A stretch of DNA of 48,276 nucleotides from Bacteroidota bacterium (GTDB taxonomy: Bacteria; Bacteroidota; Rhodothermia; Rhodothermales; Bin80), in contig JAPPNA010000111.1 in NCBI GenBank assembly GCA_028873925.1, positions 1 through 48,276 on the forward strand, given 5' to 3'. The notes under the pieces are model-generated. The model worked only from the letters and a program-made list of their open reading frames with translations. It ran no database searches and was not told where the DNA came from. Shown one piece after another: positions 33,933 through 43,602 of the stretch. The position numbers were made by a program, and so were the translations under genes. Within the stretch, counting starts at the first letter, position 1, and every line of letters starts with the position of its first letter.

Positions 33933-34976
33933 ATGCGACACGATTTTCTGTCTCGCCGTGATTTTCTAGCCACCGCCGGTGCGGCCTCCCTGGTCGCAGG
34001 CACCCGTCGAGGCGGCTTTGCCCGATCTACCGCCGGGCCCGTAGCCATAGCGAGTAGCAACGGCCTCAATACCGTGGCGCGTGCGGTAGAGGAAATCAAC
34101 AGCGGTGCTGATGCTCTGGATGCCGTTATCGCAGGGGTCAACCTGGTGGAAGAAGACCCCAACGATACCACCGTAGGCTATGGCGGCCTGCCCAATGCGG
34201 AAGGCACGGTGGAGCTGGACTCTGCAGTCATGCACGGTCCGACCGGTCGCGCCGGCGCGGTGGCCAGCCTTCAAGGCATCATGTATCCGTCCAAAGTAGC
34301 CCGACTGGTGCTGGAACGTACCGATCATGTGCTACTGGTCGGTATGGGTGCCCAACGCTTTGCGCAGATGCATGGCTTTGCCATTGAGAACCTGCTTACC
34401 GACCGGGCTCGCGCAATCTGGGTCCGGTGGCGCGAAAACCTTTCCAACCGGGATGATTACCTGCCGCCGCACGGGCCGGACGAGCGGGATCTCGGGGAAG
34501 CTATGCGACGCAATGAGGATCACTGGGGGACGATTCACTGCTCCGCGATTGACCTGAACGGCAATATCAGCAGCGTCACCACCACCAGCGGGCTGGCGTT
34601 CAAAATCCCCGGGCGCGTCGGCGACTCACCCATCATCGGTGCCGGTCTCTACTGCGACAATGAGGTGGGGGCAGCGGGGTCTACTGGCCGCGGTGAAGCA
34701 AATCTGGAGAACTGCTGCAGCTTCCTGATTGTTGAGCGCATGCGCATGGGGGATTCCCCGGAAGCCGCGTGCCTATATGCGTGCGAGCGCATTGCGGACC
34801 ATACCCGGCTGGCACGTCTGCAGAACAGCGCCGGAGAGCCGGCTTTCAATGTTTCGTTCTATGCGGTCAATAAGGCGGGAGAAGTAGGGGGTGCCCGCAT
34901 TCGCGGCACCGGGCGGATGGCGGTGGCAGATGCCCAAGGCGCACGCCATATTGAGATGGCCTGCCTGTACGAGTAG
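33933..34976 (+). CDS. N4-(beta-N-acetylglucosaminyl)-L-asparaginase-like Ntn hydrolase, Tat signal
   Basis: A 347-residue glycosylasparaginase-type enzyme. It has a twin-arginine signal (LSRRDFLATAGAASLVAG) and so is exported folded. The self-cleaved nucleophile is T200 in DHWGTIHCSAID, the canonical G-T-I-x-x-x-A-I-D site. VNLVEEDPNDTTVGYGGLPNAEG is the conserved N-terminal block. The family splits the GlcNAc-Asn bond of glycopeptides or related beta-aspartyl bonds, probably for scavenging outside the cytoplasm. After autocleavage the alpha chain would be about 199 residues minus the signal. The gene ends 4 bases before trmB. No functional link is obvious. Confidence 0.9.
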   Translation: MRHDFLSRRDFLATAGAASLVAGTRRGGFARSTAGPVAIASSNGLNTVARAVEEINSGADALDAVIAGVNLVEEDPNDTTVGYGGLPNAEGTVELDSAVMHGPTGRAGAVASLQGIMYPSKVARLVLERTDHVLLVGMGAQRFAQMHGFAIENLLTDRARAIWVRWRENLSNRDDYLPPHGPDERDLGEAMRRNEDHWGTIHCSAIDLNGNISSVTTTSGLAFKIPGRVGDSPIIGAGLYCDNEVGAAGSTGRGEANLENCCSFLIVERMRMGDSPEAACLYACERIADHTRLARLQNSAGEPAFNVSFYAVNKAGEVGGARIRGTGRMAVADAQGARHIEMACLYE

Positions 34977-34980
34977 TGGC

Positions 34981-35934
34981 ATGCCGCTGCTGCTGAATCC
35001 TGCCCGACTGCCCCTTCCTGCCTCCACGACGACTGTTTTCGACCGTAGCGGGCCCCTTGTGCTGGAGCTGGGGTTCGGAGATGGCCGATTCCTGCAGACC
35101 CTTGCGCGGCAGCACCCCGACTGGAATTTGCTCGGTGCCGACACAGCTCGCGTGTCGGTCACGCGCGCCTGGCATCGTATGCGCGGTCTTTCAAATGTCC
35201 GACTGTACTGTGGCAGCGGAGTGTTTTTGTTGTCCAATCTGGTCCGCCCGGAATCGCTCCACTGCATGTATGTAAACTTTCCAGACCCGTGGCCCAAAGC
35301 CCGGCATGCCCACCGCCGCCTTTTCCAACCAGGGTTTCTGCGCCTATTGGCTGCTCGGCTGGCGGCGGGCGGAGCCCTGCTGCTTACTACGGACGACCAC
35401 CGGTATTTTGCGGAGGCCATCGCGCGGGCGCAAGACTCCGGCCTGTTTGCAGTTGCGCAGCCTGATCCGCCCGCTATTGTGCTGCAGACCCGGTATGCGC
35501 GCAAATGGCGCGGGCTCGGACGAACCTTCCGCCATGCTACCTTGCGTAAATGTGCCGCGCCTGCCGAGCCCGTATTGCCAACCGTATCTCTTGTCCCCGA
35601 CATGTTTCATGCGCTTCTGGCTGGTGACCTGCCCGAACCGGCTGCGTTTACGCCCAATGCCTATCCCTTCAAGGGTGGAAAAGTGGTCCTGCTTCAGAGT
35701 CTACGCACGGAAGATGGCCGCAAAATGGTCGTCCTGGCCCGCACCCACGAAGAAGAGCTTATCCAGGACCTGCTGATCGAGGTTCGACCCACCAAGGCTG
35801 CTCAGGCCGACCTGGTGGTCAATCTCACGCCGTTCGGCCAGCCGCTGGCCACACATGGAGCTCGCGAGGCCGTTAAGGCGGTAACCGGCTGGTTGATCAA
35901 CCGAGGCCTCACGCTGGTTGACACCTACTACTGA
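34981..35934 (+). CDS. trmB: tRNA (guanine-N7-)-methyltransferase TrmB with extra C-terminal domain
   Basis: SAM-dependent enzyme that makes m7G46 in tRNA. The Rossmann domain has LELGFGDGRFLQTLA for SAM and the signature MYVNFPDPWPKARHAHRRLF. The family is usually about 210-240 residues and this one is 317. The extra about 100 residues (from roughly EPVLPTVSLVPDM) include NAYPFKGGKVVLLQSL and a basic region, perhaps a domain that helps bind tRNA. Similar long forms are known in some deep-branching bacteria. I start at MPLLLNPARL (34981), 4 bases after the asparaginase stop. The frame upstream overlaps that gene. All catalytic blocks are intact. Confidence 0.88.
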   Translation: MPLLLNPARLPLPASTTTVFDRSGPLVLELGFGDGRFLQTLARQHPDWNLLGADTARVSVTRAWHRMRGLSNVRLYCGSGVFLLSNLVRPESLHCMYVNFPDPWPKARHAHRRLFQPGFLRLLAARLAAGGALLLTTDDHRYFAEAIARAQDSGLFAVAQPDPPAIVLQTRYARKWRGLGRTFRHATLRKCAAPAEPVLPTVSLVPDMFHALLAGDLPEPAAFTPNAYPFKGGKVVLLQSLRTEDGRKMVVLARTHEEELIQDLLIEVRPTKAAQADLVVNLTPFGQPLATHGAREAVKAVTGWLINRGLTLVDTYY

Positions 35935-35947
35935 TTTTTTATCCGCT

Positions 35948-36658
35948 ATGAGTCGCCACACCCTCAACCTGACCGACGATCTTTACCTCTACAGCCTGAG
36001 TATTGGACTCAGAGAGCATCCGGTACTGACCCGCCTTCGGGAGGCTACCGAGTCGCACCCGATGGCAAAAATGCAGATCTCGCCGGATCAGGGACAGTTT
36101 ATGGCGTTTCTGGTACGCCTTACCGGGGCCCGCCGCATCCTTGAAATAGGCACCTTTACCGGCTATTCCGCGCTGGCTATGGCGCTGGCGCTTCCAGACT
36201 CCGGCAGACTGATGGCCTGTGAGATTGACCCGGACTATGCGCGTATCGCCCTTGACTACTGGGGGCGGGCGCAGGTGGCGCACAAGATTGAGCTCAGGCT
36301 GGCCCCTGCTGCCGAAACCCTAAGCCGACTGCTGTCTGAAGGTGCTGCCGACACCTTTGACCTGTGCTTCGTGGATGCTGATAAGCAGAACTACGACACC
36401 TATTACGAGCTCGGCCTGAAACTGCTGCGACCTGGCGGACTGATGCTGGTTGACAACATCCTGCGCGGCGGCGACTCGGCCAATCCCGCCACCACCAGTC
36501 TGGGAACCCAGGCCATCCGTGCACTGAATACCAGGATGCATGGCGATTCACGTGTGGAGCTGAGCTTCGTTCCGATAGGCGACGGACTTATGCTCGCCCA
36601 GAAGCGTCCCGCCTCAAGCGGACTCCAAACAACCCCCGTCAGTACTGCCTCCGGGTGA
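35948..36658 (+). CDS. Class I SAM-dependent O-methyltransferase (caffeoyl-CoA/catechol type)
   Basis: A 236-residue methyltransferase. ILEIGTFTGYSALAMALALP is the SAM loop, and FDLCFVDADKQNYDTYYELGLKLLRPGG, quoted in parts (FDLCFVDADKQNY, LKLLRPGG), is the divalent-metal part of the active site. LVDNILRGG is also conserved. The family methylates catechol-like or polyhydroxylated acceptors. The substrate is unknown. The start ATG 35948 is 13 bases after trmB. The 3' end overlaps accC on the opposite strand by 20 bases. The length is typical. Confidence 0.88.
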   Translation: MSRHTLNLTDDLYLYSLSIGLREHPVLTRLREATESHPMAKMQISPDQGQFMAFLVRLTGARRILEIGTFTGYSALAMALALPDSGRLMACEIDPDYARIALDYWGRAQVAHKIELRLAPAAETLSRLLSEGAADTFDLCFVDADKQNYDTYYELGLKLLRPGGLMLVDNILRGGDSANPATTSLGTQAIRALNTRMHGDSRVELSFVPIGDGLMLAQKRPASSGLQTTPVSTASG

Positions 36659-38111
36659 GCCACCGATCCGATCCGGGGGGTTCGGGCTGACTCCGAACAT
36701 TGTCCTTTCGGCTGTAGAGGGCCGCCATGGCGGCGGCGGAACGGGCGGGGCGCTGCAACTGCATCAGATTCGGATGGTCGCGCACAAAGTGCGTCGTTAA
36801 CTGCCCGGACTGCCAGGCATCACTTTCCATCACCGCCAGACAGTAGGGCAATGTGGTCTTTACACCGGCGATCCTGTAATCCTTCAGCGCCCGAATCATG
36901 CGGCGGGTCGCCTGTGCCCGATCCTGGCCCCATGTCGTTACTTTAGCAATCATGGGGTCATAATGGATGGGAACTTCACCTGGCCCCCAGTAGGCCGAAT
37001 CCACCCGCACCCCGACCCCCACAGGGGGCAAATGCAGGCTCATGTAGCCCGGATCCGGTACGAATCCCGATGCCGCGTCTTCCGCATATATCCGACACTC
37101 CACCGCATGACCTCGGATACTGATCCCGTCTTGCACAATGGCCAGAGACTGCCCTTCGGCCACGCGGATCTGCTGAGCCACCAGATCCAGCCCCGTAATC
37201 CACTCGGTGATCGGATGCTCAACCTGCAGTCGCGTATTCATCTCCATGAAATAGAAATTGCGGTGGCGGTCCACCAGAAACTCCACCGTTCCCGCTCCGG
37301 CGTAACCGCACGCGGCCGCGGCCCGCAGGGCGGCCTGTCCCATGGCCTCTCTGATCTCGGGTGTCATCAGGCAGGCGGGCGCTTCTTCAATGATCTTCTG
37401 ATGTCGCCGCTGGATGGAACACTCCCGTTCAAACAGGTGCACCTGATGACCGTGCACATCCGCCAGCACCTGGAATTCGATGTGGCGGGGCTCTTCCAGG
37501 TACTTCTCTATGAAGATCCGCCCGTCCCCAAAGGCAGATTGGGCTTCGCTTTGAGCCAGCGAGATGAATTGAGACAGATCCTTTTCGGTATCCACCTTGC
37601 GCATCCCCTTGCCTCCGCCGCCCGCCGCCGCCTTTGCGAGTACGGGATAGCCGATGGCGCGGGCCGCATCCCGGGCCTCCGCGAGGCTCCCAATGGCATC
37701 GGGGGTCCCCGGCACGACCGGCACTCCATGCCCCTGCATCAGTTTGCGGGCCGCAATCTTGTCGCCCATGATGCGGATGGAATCAGCAGAGGGGCCAATG
37801 AATGTGATCCCCTGCTGGTGACACAATTCGGCAAAGGAGGCCTGTTCTGACAGGAAGCCGTAGCCCGGATGGATGGCATCCGCCCCGCTTTTTCGGGCGA
37901 CCTGCAGAATGCGTTCCGCATTCAGGTAGGAATCAGCCGCGGGCGCAGGCCCGATCGGATAGGCCTGATCCGCATAGCGGACATGGGCCGCCGATCGGTC
38001 CGCCTCACTGAACACGGCCACCGTGACGCGCCCCAGTTCCTTGCAGGTGCGCATGATGCGCAGCGCAATCTCACCCCGATTGGCGATCAAAATATTGTTA
38101 ATCTTGGGCAT
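36639..38111 (-). CDS. accC: Acetyl-/acyl-CoA carboxylase, biotin carboxylase subunit
   Basis: A 490-residue biotin carboxylase, the ATP-grasp enzyme that carboxylates biotin on its carrier protein. [19 protein letters not shown] begins the N-terminal domain. [12 protein letters not shown] is the Gly-rich ATP loop, and [14 protein letters not shown] and the metal-binding glutamates follow. There is no fused biotinyl domain, so it works with a separate BCCP. Bacterial fatty acid synthesis or propionyl-/methylcrotonyl-CoA metabolism are both possible. Start at MPKINNIL (38111), because the longer frame lacks family match. It is divergent from the J-domain gene, with about 52 bases between the starts. 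Confidence 0.92.
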   Translation of the reverse strand: MPKINNILIANRGEIALRIMRTCKELGRVTVAVFSEADRSAAHVRYADQAYPIGPAPAADSYLNAERILQVARKSGADAIHPGYGFLSEQASFAELCHQQGITFIGPSADSIRIMGDKIAARKLMQGHGVPVVPGTPDAIGSLAEARDAARAIGYPVLAKAAAGGGGKGMRKVDTEKDLSQFISLAQSEAQSAFGDGRIFIEKYLEEPRHIEFQVLADVHGHQVHLFERECSIQRRHQKIIEEAPACLMTPEIREAMGQAALRAAAACGYAGAGTVEFLVDRHRNFYFMEMNTRLQVEHPITEWITGLDLVAQQIRVAEGQSLAIVQDGISIRGHAVECRIYAEDAASGFVPDPGYMSLHLPPVGVGVRVDSAYWGPGEVPIHYDPMIAKVTTWGQDRAQATRRMIRALKDYRIAGVKTTLPYCLAVMESDAWQSGQLTTHFVRDHPNLMQLQRPARSAAAMAALYSRKDNVRSQPEPPGSDRWLTRRQY

Positions 38112-38163
38112 ACGCACCCAGACCGGGCCGAAAAACGTACGCACAAGATACACCTGTTTGAAC

Positions 38164-38955
38164 GTGGATTTGCACACCCCTATATCCCGGTTGGACTGCT
38201 ACGCCGTACTGGGGGTCTCCGAAGGCGCAACGCTGACCCAGATCAAGGCTGCGTATCGCACGCGTGCGCAGCAGTACCATCCGGACCGCAATCCTGACAA
38301 TCCGGCCGCCGAAGAACAGTTCAAGGCCCTGCAGGAGGCCTATGATGTCCTGTCGGATGAGCGCAAGCGGGCTGTCTATGATCTGCAGAGGCAGGCATCC
38401 CGGCCGCCCAAGCCTGTCCGGCAGTCGGATCTGCTGGAAGAGGTCGTCATCAGGATCAGCAGCATTTTCAGCGAACTGTTCGGCACGGGCCTACCCAAGG
38501 TCCAGATTCCGCTGGAAACCGCCCTGCGCGGCGGACCGGTGCGCATCAAACTCAAGGACGGCACCTCGCTCAGACTGGTCCTGCCAGCCGGCCTTAAGGA
38601 CGGCACTCACGTATGCGTGCCGGAGGTCTCCGAGCACGCCCGGATTATCTTCAAGGTGCGTCCACATCCTGTTTTCACGCGCAAGGGCAAGCATCTGCGA
38701 ATGTCACTGTCCGTAGATGCCCTCTCGGCCCTGTTGGGTACCAGCCGGATGATTGAAGACCCCTACGGGGAGCTGGTGGTTATTGAGATTCCGCCTCATA
38801 CCTACCCCGGAACACGCCTTCGGCTCAGCGGCCGCGGGGTACGAGGGACCACGGGAGACTTGATCGTGGTGCTCAGGATCGAGCCGTTAAGCCGATCACG
38901 TCTGGCCAGACTCCGACAGGCCGCCGTTCAGGCAGGCCTGATGCCGCCTCACTGA
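38164..38955 (+). CDS. CbpA-like J-domain co-chaperone
   Basis: A 263-residue DnaJ-family protein. The J domain contains [21 protein letters not shown] and YHPDRNPDN, with the HPD motif needed to trigger DnaK. There is no zinc-finger domain and only a short linker, so it is a type II/III co-chaperone (CbpA-like). The C-terminal substrate domain has [20 protein letters not shown] and [15 protein letters not shown]. No ATG precedes the J domain closely. I use GTG 38164 ([11 protein letters not shown]). TTG 38191 is another option. The ORF frame open from 38023 overlaps accC. Its role is likely in protein folding and stress. Confidence 0.82.
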   Translation: MDLHTPISRLDCYAVLGVSEGATLTQIKAAYRTRAQQYHPDRNPDNPAAEEQFKALQEAYDVLSDERKRAVYDLQRQASRPPKPVRQSDLLEEVVIRISSIFSELFGTGLPKVQIPLETALRGGPVRIKLKDGTSLRLVLPAGLKDGTHVCVPEVSEHARIIFKVRPHPVFTRKGKHLRMSLSVDALSALLGTSRMIEDPYGELVVIEIPPHTYPGTRLRLSGRGVRGTTGDLIVVLRIEPLSRSRLARLRQAAVQAGLMPPH

Positions 38956-39818
38956 CCCTGCAGGGAAGTTGTCACATGGTCAACGAAGGTGTCTGCATCC
39001 AGCAGACCCCCGCCCCATACTGCATCGTACCGGGCCGCCGGCCGAGCCGCAATAATGGCCTCTTTGGAGTATCCCCGGGCGATCAGATTTGCCACCGCAT
39101 CCCGAATGCCGCTCATCATATTGCGGTAGGCTTGAAGCTCGGTCCAATCAGAAAGCGCGCCGTGTCCGGGGATGATCCGCGTAGCCTCATCGGAAAGTGC
39201 CAGCACCCGGTCGGCTGCCGCGATCATGCCATCTATGGACCCGCCGGTATCAATATCAACAAACGGATACATCCCGTTGAAATACGTATCCCCCATCTGC
39301 ACGACATTGGCCTGACCGAAGTGCACAATCACATCGCCATCGGTGTGCGCGCTGGCCGCGTGAAATATGTTGATCTGATCACCATTCCAGTGGCAGGTGA
39401 GCGTATCAGTAAAGGTAAAGTCGGGCAGTGCGGCGGGAGGTGAAGCCGGTACCCTGCTTCCGACCGCACCCATAAACTGCTCGGTGCTCATGCGGCTGCG
39501 CGTATTCCGATGCGCTGCAATGAGCGCCCCTTGCGCCTTCATGTTCCCATTGCCGCCAACATGATCCTGATGCCAGTGGGTGTTGACCAGGAGTTTCAGC
39601 GGCCCCTCCGTCCGAGTCCGCACTGCCGCGAGTATTCGGTCGGTCAGCGGGGCAAACTGAGCGTCCACCATCAGCACGCCATCGCTTCCGCAGGACACCC
39701 CGATATTGCCACCTTCTCCTATGAGCATCAGCACATTGGGGGCGGCATCCACGATGTGGATTTCCACATCTGCGAACATGTCCTCGGCCGAGGGCACAAG
39801 GAATTTGGTAACAGACAT
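38949..39818 (-). CDS. MBL-fold metallo-hydrolase
   Basis: A 289-residue metallo-beta-lactamase fold protein with zinc motif [11 protein letters not shown] (H81, H83, D85, H86). Further ligands appear in [10 protein letters not shown] and the GHG of [10 protein letters not shown]. No signal peptide is visible, so it is cytoplasmic. The layout resembles the class B beta-lactamase-related and SoxH/quinoprotein relay groups, but substrate is unknown. It converges on the J-domain gene with a 7-base overlap and lies 8 bases downstream of ferritin on the same strand, so ferritin and this gene may form one transcript. I do not assign a beta-lactam role. Confidence 0.88.
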   Translation of the reverse strand: MSVTKFLVPSAEDMFADVEIHIVDAAPNVLMLIGEGGNIGVSCGSDGVLMVDAQFAPLTDRILAAVRTRTEGPLKLLVNTHWHQDHVGGNGNMKAQGALIAAHRNTRSRMSTEQFMGAVGSRVPASPPAALPDFTFTDTLTCHWNGDQINIFHAASAHTDGDVIVHFGQANVVQMGDTYFNGMYPFVDIDTGGSIDGMIAAADRVLALSDEATRIIPGHGALSDWTELQAYRNMMSGIRDAVANLIARGYSKEAIIAARPAARYDAVWGGGLLDADTFVDHVTTSLQGQ

Positions 39819-39826
39819 TGGGGTGT

Positions 39827-40348
39827 TTACGGCTCCTCCTCACGCTGACGCTGACTGAGTTCCCGGTCCAGCAAGAACAGACTCGCACCGGAATCTCCCA
39901 CCAGGCGCAAGCTTTCAACAATCTCGCGCGCGGATTCCTCCTCTTCCAGCTGCTCGGTCACAAACCACTGCAGCAGGATTTGCGACGCGTAATCGTTTTC
40001 TTCCACCGCGAGGGCGTACAGCTCGTTAATCCTTCTGGTAATGTACTGCTCATGATGCAGCGCCTGCGCAAACACCTCAAGCGCGGACTGCGCGGCAAAC
40101 GCGGGTTTCCCGAGTGCCTTCAGCTCCACTGCGGCATCACGCTGCAGCAGAAAATCGTAGAGTTTGAGGGCGTGCACGATTTCCTCCTCCCACTGGAGGC
40201 GGAGCCAGTGTGCGAAGCCCTTCAGATTCTGCCGGTCCATATGCGCCGAGAGCGCCAGATACAGGTACGCTGACTCCAGCTCCTCTCTGATCTGCTCATT
40301 CAGCGCGGCCTGCATGCGCGCCGAAACAGTCCCACTGGTATTGCTCAT
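39827..40348 (-). CDS. ftnA: Non-heme ferritin
   Basis: A 173-residue iron storage protein that forms a 24-mer cage. Ferroxidase residues are visible in the four-helix bundle: E in NEQIREELESAYLYLALSAH, E/H in LQWEEEIVHALKLYDFL and E in FVTEQLEEEESAREI. The order EE...EExxHA...EQxxEE is typical of bacterial FtnA. The last helix, with DSGASLFLLDREL, is as in the family. It protects against iron and oxidative stress. It shares a 172-base intergenic region with the divergent porX, which contains a 12-base palindrome. Confidence 0.94.
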   Translation of the reverse strand: MSNTSGTVSARMQAALNEQIREELESAYLYLALSAHMDRQNLKGFAHWLRLQWEEEIVHALKLYDFLLQRDAAVELKALGKPAFAAQSALEVFAQALHHEQYITRRINELYALAVEENDYASQILLQWFVTEQLEEEESAREIVESLRLVGDSGASLFLLDRELSQRQREEEP

Positions 40349-40412
40349 ATGTGTGCCGTTTGCCGCGTGTGGGGCCTGTAAACGATCTGCGCCAAGTGCT
40401 GTTCGTGAAAGC

Positions 40413-40424
40413 TCAATTAATTGA
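40413..40424. promoter_or_regulatory. Palindromic possible operator between ftnA and porX
   Basis: TCAATTAATTGA is a perfect 12-base palindrome in AT-rich DNA between two divergent genes, 65 bases from the ftnA start and 97 from the porX start. It could be a regulator site for either. No regulator is assigned, and palindromes of this size arise by chance in AT-rich DNA. Confidence 0.25.
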
Positions 40425-40520
40425 ATCCTGCCGGCACAAATTGTGTACCAGTTACGGAAATCACCCTCATCGCTGCTGACTTCTCGGCTACCTTGTCTTT
40501 TTCAGTAAAACCAGCCGGTG

Positions 40521-42086
40521 ATGTCCGTTTCTGCACAGATCCTGTGGGCCGATGATGAAATCGAGTTGCTACGGGCCCATATCCTCTTCCTTGAAAGCCG
40601 CGGCTACGGCGTAACCACCGTCAGCAACGGGACCGATGCGGTTGATGCCGTAGTCCGTTCCGACAGGTTTGATGTGGTACTGCTTGACGAGCAGATGCCG
40701 GGGATCGGGGGGCTGGATACGCTGGCCGCCATCAAGCAGGCCCGGCCGGAACTGCCGGTCGTCATGGTCACCAAGAGTGAGGAAGAACAGCTGATGGAGG
40801 AGGCTCTGGGGGGACAGATCAGTGATTATCTGACCAAGCCGGTCAATCCGAGCCAGATTCTGCTGACCATCAAGCGCCTGCTGGAGCGGCAGTCCCTTCG
40901 TCACGCCCGCGTGTCCCAGGACTATCTCCAGCGGTTCAGGGCCATTGCCGCGAGCCTCTCTGATTCACCTGACCACCACGGGTGGGTCTGCCTGTACCGC
41001 GAGCTTGTGCAGTATGATCTGGGATTGGATGGCGATGAAGGGGCACGCCAGATTCTGGGAGACCAGTATCGGGAGGCCAATCGGGCGTTCGGTCGCCATG
41101 TGGCATCCGCTTACCCTGACTGGCTGACCGCCAGCCATTCGGACCGACGGCCCGTGTTGTCACATGAGGTCATACGCACCTGGGTGCTGCCTGCGCTCAG
41201 TGAAAAAAAACCGGTGGTGTTTTTCGTCATTGACTGCCTGCGGTATGACCAGTGGCTTGAATTTGAGCGGCTGCTGGCCCCTGTGTATACGATAGAGAAG
41301 TCTTTTTACTATAGCATACTGCCGACGGCCACCCCATTCGCCCGCAATGCCATTTTCAGCGGTCTGCTGCCACGGGATATTGCCCGTCGGTATCCGCACC
41401 TCTGGCAGGCGGAAGATGACGACGAAACCAGTCAGAACCGGCACGAAGATGAGTTTCTTCAGCTCCTGCTCAAGCGCTTGGGCTGCCGGGAAGTACGGGC
41501 ACGATACCGGAAGCTGATCGGCAACACGGACGGCCGCGCATTCACGCGGGATATTAAGAGCTGCCTTCAGTGGGACCTTAGTGCGGTCGTTGTCAATTTT
41601 GTGGACATTCTGGCCCACAGCCGGGCTGATTCTCAGGTCATCCGGGAACTGGCACCGGATGAACGCGCCTACCGGGCCCTGACGCGTACCTGGTTTGAGC
41701 ATTCCTGGCTGTATCAGGCCCTGCAGACGCTTGCCACCCTTGATTGTACGGTCGTGGTTACGACGGATCACGGGGCCATCCGCAGCCTCCACGGCACCAA
41801 GGTGCGGGGGGACCGTGACACCTCAACTGCGCTGCGTTTCAAATTCGGCAATGCGCTCACCGCCGACCGGCGGCATGCCATTGTGATCCGGGATCCCGCC
41901 GCGTTCGGCCTTCCTGCCAGCCGCCGGGTGAACAGTTATCTGGTGGCCACCGAAGACTTTTACTTCGTGTACCCGACCAATTACCACTATTATCTCAACC
42001 TGTACAGGGACACCATGCAGCATGGCGGGGCCTCCATGGAGGAGATGATTCTGCCGGTGATCACGCTGCGGCCCCGTCGCCCCTAA
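40521..42086 (+). CDS. porX: PorX-type response regulator with PglZ domain
   Basis: A 521-residue protein closely matching PorX of Bacteroidota. The receiver part has ILWADDEIELLRAHILFLE, phospho-acceptor D56 in LLDEQMPGIGG, VMVTKSEEE and K106 in YLTKPVNP. The PglZ (alkaline phosphatase superfamily) domain has FFVIDCLRYDQW, SILPTATPFARNAIFSG and VVTTDHG, the expected metal/nucleophile positions. In Porphyromonas, PorX with PorY regulates type IX secretion, and PorX has been reported to hydrolyse oligonucleotides. A GTG at 40518 gives one more residue. I use ATG 40521. It overlaps folC by one base (TAATG). Nothing here shows a secretion system. Confidence 0.9.
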   Translation: MSVSAQILWADDEIELLRAHILFLESRGYGVTTVSNGTDAVDAVVRSDRFDVVLLDEQMPGIGGLDTLAAIKQARPELPVVMVTKSEEEQLMEEALGGQISDYLTKPVNPSQILLTIKRLLERQSLRHARVSQDYLQRFRAIAASLSDSPDHHGWVCLYRELVQYDLGLDGDEGARQILGDQYREANRAFGRHVASAYPDWLTASHSDRRPVLSHEVIRTWVLPALSEKKPVVFFVIDCLRYDQWLEFERLLAPVYTIEKSFYYSILPTATPFARNAIFSGLLPRDIARRYPHLWQAEDDDETSQNRHEDEFLQLLLKRLGCREVRARYRKLIGNTDGRAFTRDIKSCLQWDLSAVVVNFVDILAHSRADSQVIRELAPDERAYRALTRTWFEHSWLYQALQTLATLDCTVVVTTDHGAIRSLHGTKVRGDRDTSTALRFKFGNALTADRRHAIVIRDPAAFGLPASRRVNSYLVATEDFYFVYPTNYHYYLNLYRDTMQHGGASMEEMILPVITLRPRRP

Positions 42087-43366
42087 TGGCCGCTTACGAA
42101 GCCTATCTGTTGGGTCTGCCCCGATACTCGCAGTTGGGCAACAGGGCTATGAAGCCAGGTATTCGTGGTGTTGGGCATCTGTTGGATGCCATGGGCCATC
42201 CGCAGCGGCAGCTCAGATGCGTGCACATTGCCGGCACCAACGGCAAAGGGTCTACGGCCGCCATGATCGCGGCCATCGCGCAATCCGCCGGCCTGCGCAC
42301 GGCTCTGTTCACTTCGCCGCATCTGATACGGATGAATGAACGTATCCGCATCAATGGCAGATCCGTAAAAGATGCTGTCTTGAACGACGCGGTACGGTGC
42401 CACAGAGCAACTTTTGACCGGCTCCAACCGAGTTTTTTTGAGGCTATAACGGCCTTAGCTTTTCTGTGCTTTGCTGAGGCCGAAGTGGAGCTGGCTGTTA
42501 TTGAGACAGGGCTCGGCGGGCGCCTGGATGCCACCAACATCATTCAGCCGGCTGTCAGCGTCATTACCCAGATCGCCTTGGACCACGAGTCCACCCTGGG
42601 CAGTACGCTGCCCGAGATCGCGCAGGAGAAAGGCGGCATCATCAAGCGGGGCGTTCCTGTTGTCGCCCGACCTGAGCAGCCGGAAGTCCGTGAAACGCTC
42701 CAGGCCCTGGCCTGCGCGCGGGGGGCACCTTGGGAGGATCCCGGCACGGTGAGCAGCCGGGGTGCAAGCACTCGGCTGCGAACGCCCGTTCGTTCCTATA
42801 GGTCTGTCCGCTTGGGAATGCCCGGCCGGCACCAGCAATGCAATGCGTTGCTGGCGCTGCGGGCCGCAGAGCTGGCGGTTGAGGAGCTTGCCTCCGATGC
42901 GTCCTGCGCCCTGGAAGGACTGGCCCGCACTACGCAGCTTACCGGATTGCGCGGCAGACTTCAGCAGCTGCAGGCGCACCCCAAGGTAATACTGGACGTC
43001 GCCCATAATCCGGCCAGCATCCGTGCTGCACTGGCTCATGCAAGCGGTCGCGGGGCTGTTTACGTTGTGTTTGGGCTGATGCGTGATAAGAATCTGGCCG
43101 CCATTGCGCAGCTGCTGGCGACCCATGCCGCGTGGGTATTCACCTGCGACCTGAACAGCCCGCGTGCCTGGCCATCCGAATTGCTGGCAAGGAAACTGGC
43201 AGAACGGGGCGTGCCGATTGGCGGTTTTGGCCCCTTGGAAGGTATCTGGGCCCAAGTCTGTCGCACTGTTCGACCTAACGATACCATACTGATCTGCGGC
43301 TCCCACTACCTGGCCGGTGATTTTCTTTCAAGAAATGAAACCGATCCCCTTGCATTGTGCGTATAA
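42086..43366 (+). CDS. folC: Folylpolyglutamate synthase / dihydrofolate synthase
   Basis: A 426-residue Mur-ligase family enzyme that adds glutamate to dihydropteroate or folates. The ATP P-loop CVHIAGTNGKGSTAAM and FTSPHLIRMNERIRING are the family signatures. IETGLGGRLDATNII and TQIALDHESTLGSTLPEIAQEKGGI (in parts) contain metal and ATP ligands. The C-terminal domain has RGRLQQL and VILDVAHNPAS. It starts within the porX stop (TAATG), so it is cotranscribed and coupled. FolE (28752) supplies the early pathway step but is not linked. The length is normal. Confidence 0.93.
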   Translation: MAAYEAYLLGLPRYSQLGNRAMKPGIRGVGHLLDAMGHPQRQLRCVHIAGTNGKGSTAAMIAAIAQSAGLRTALFTSPHLIRMNERIRINGRSVKDAVLNDAVRCHRATFDRLQPSFFEAITALAFLCFAEAEVELAVIETGLGGRLDATNIIQPAVSVITQIALDHESTLGSTLPEIAQEKGGIIKRGVPVVARPEQPEVRETLQALACARGAPWEDPGTVSSRGASTRLRTPVRSYRSVRLGMPGRHQQCNALLALRAAELAVEELASDASCALEGLARTTQLTGLRGRLQQLQAHPKVILDVAHNPASIRAALAHASGRGAVYVVFGLMRDKNLAAIAQLLATHAAWVFTCDLNSPRAWPSELLARKLAERGVPIGGFGPLEGIWAQVCRTVRPNDTILICGSHYLAGDFLSRNETDPLALCV

Positions 43367-43602
43367 CTTTCCGTAGATTGCGTTTGGTCGGGCGGCGCAC
43401 TGTGAGCTGTACCCTACGGACCCGAGTCTTCATTTGGCCTTGGTGATTCCAACTGGCCGTATCTTCGGCACTGCCGTTTGAACGCTGCAGATTTCCCGGA
43501 ACCCTTATGCATCCACATAGAGCGGGGCCCGCTTGAGATGGCCTGCTTGATAACCTCTAGCGCGGGTCTGATGGCCCGCCGATCCAATTTCTGTATTTCT
43601 TC

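Noticed and set aside
38949-39818. Antibiotic-resistance (class B beta-lactamase) reading of the MBL-fold gene
   Set aside because: The fold motif is shared by many enzymes, no signal peptide is present and no beta-lactamase-specific pattern was seen.
40518-40520. GTG start for porX one codon upstream
   Set aside because: ATG immediately follows, and the extra residue makes no difference to the family match.
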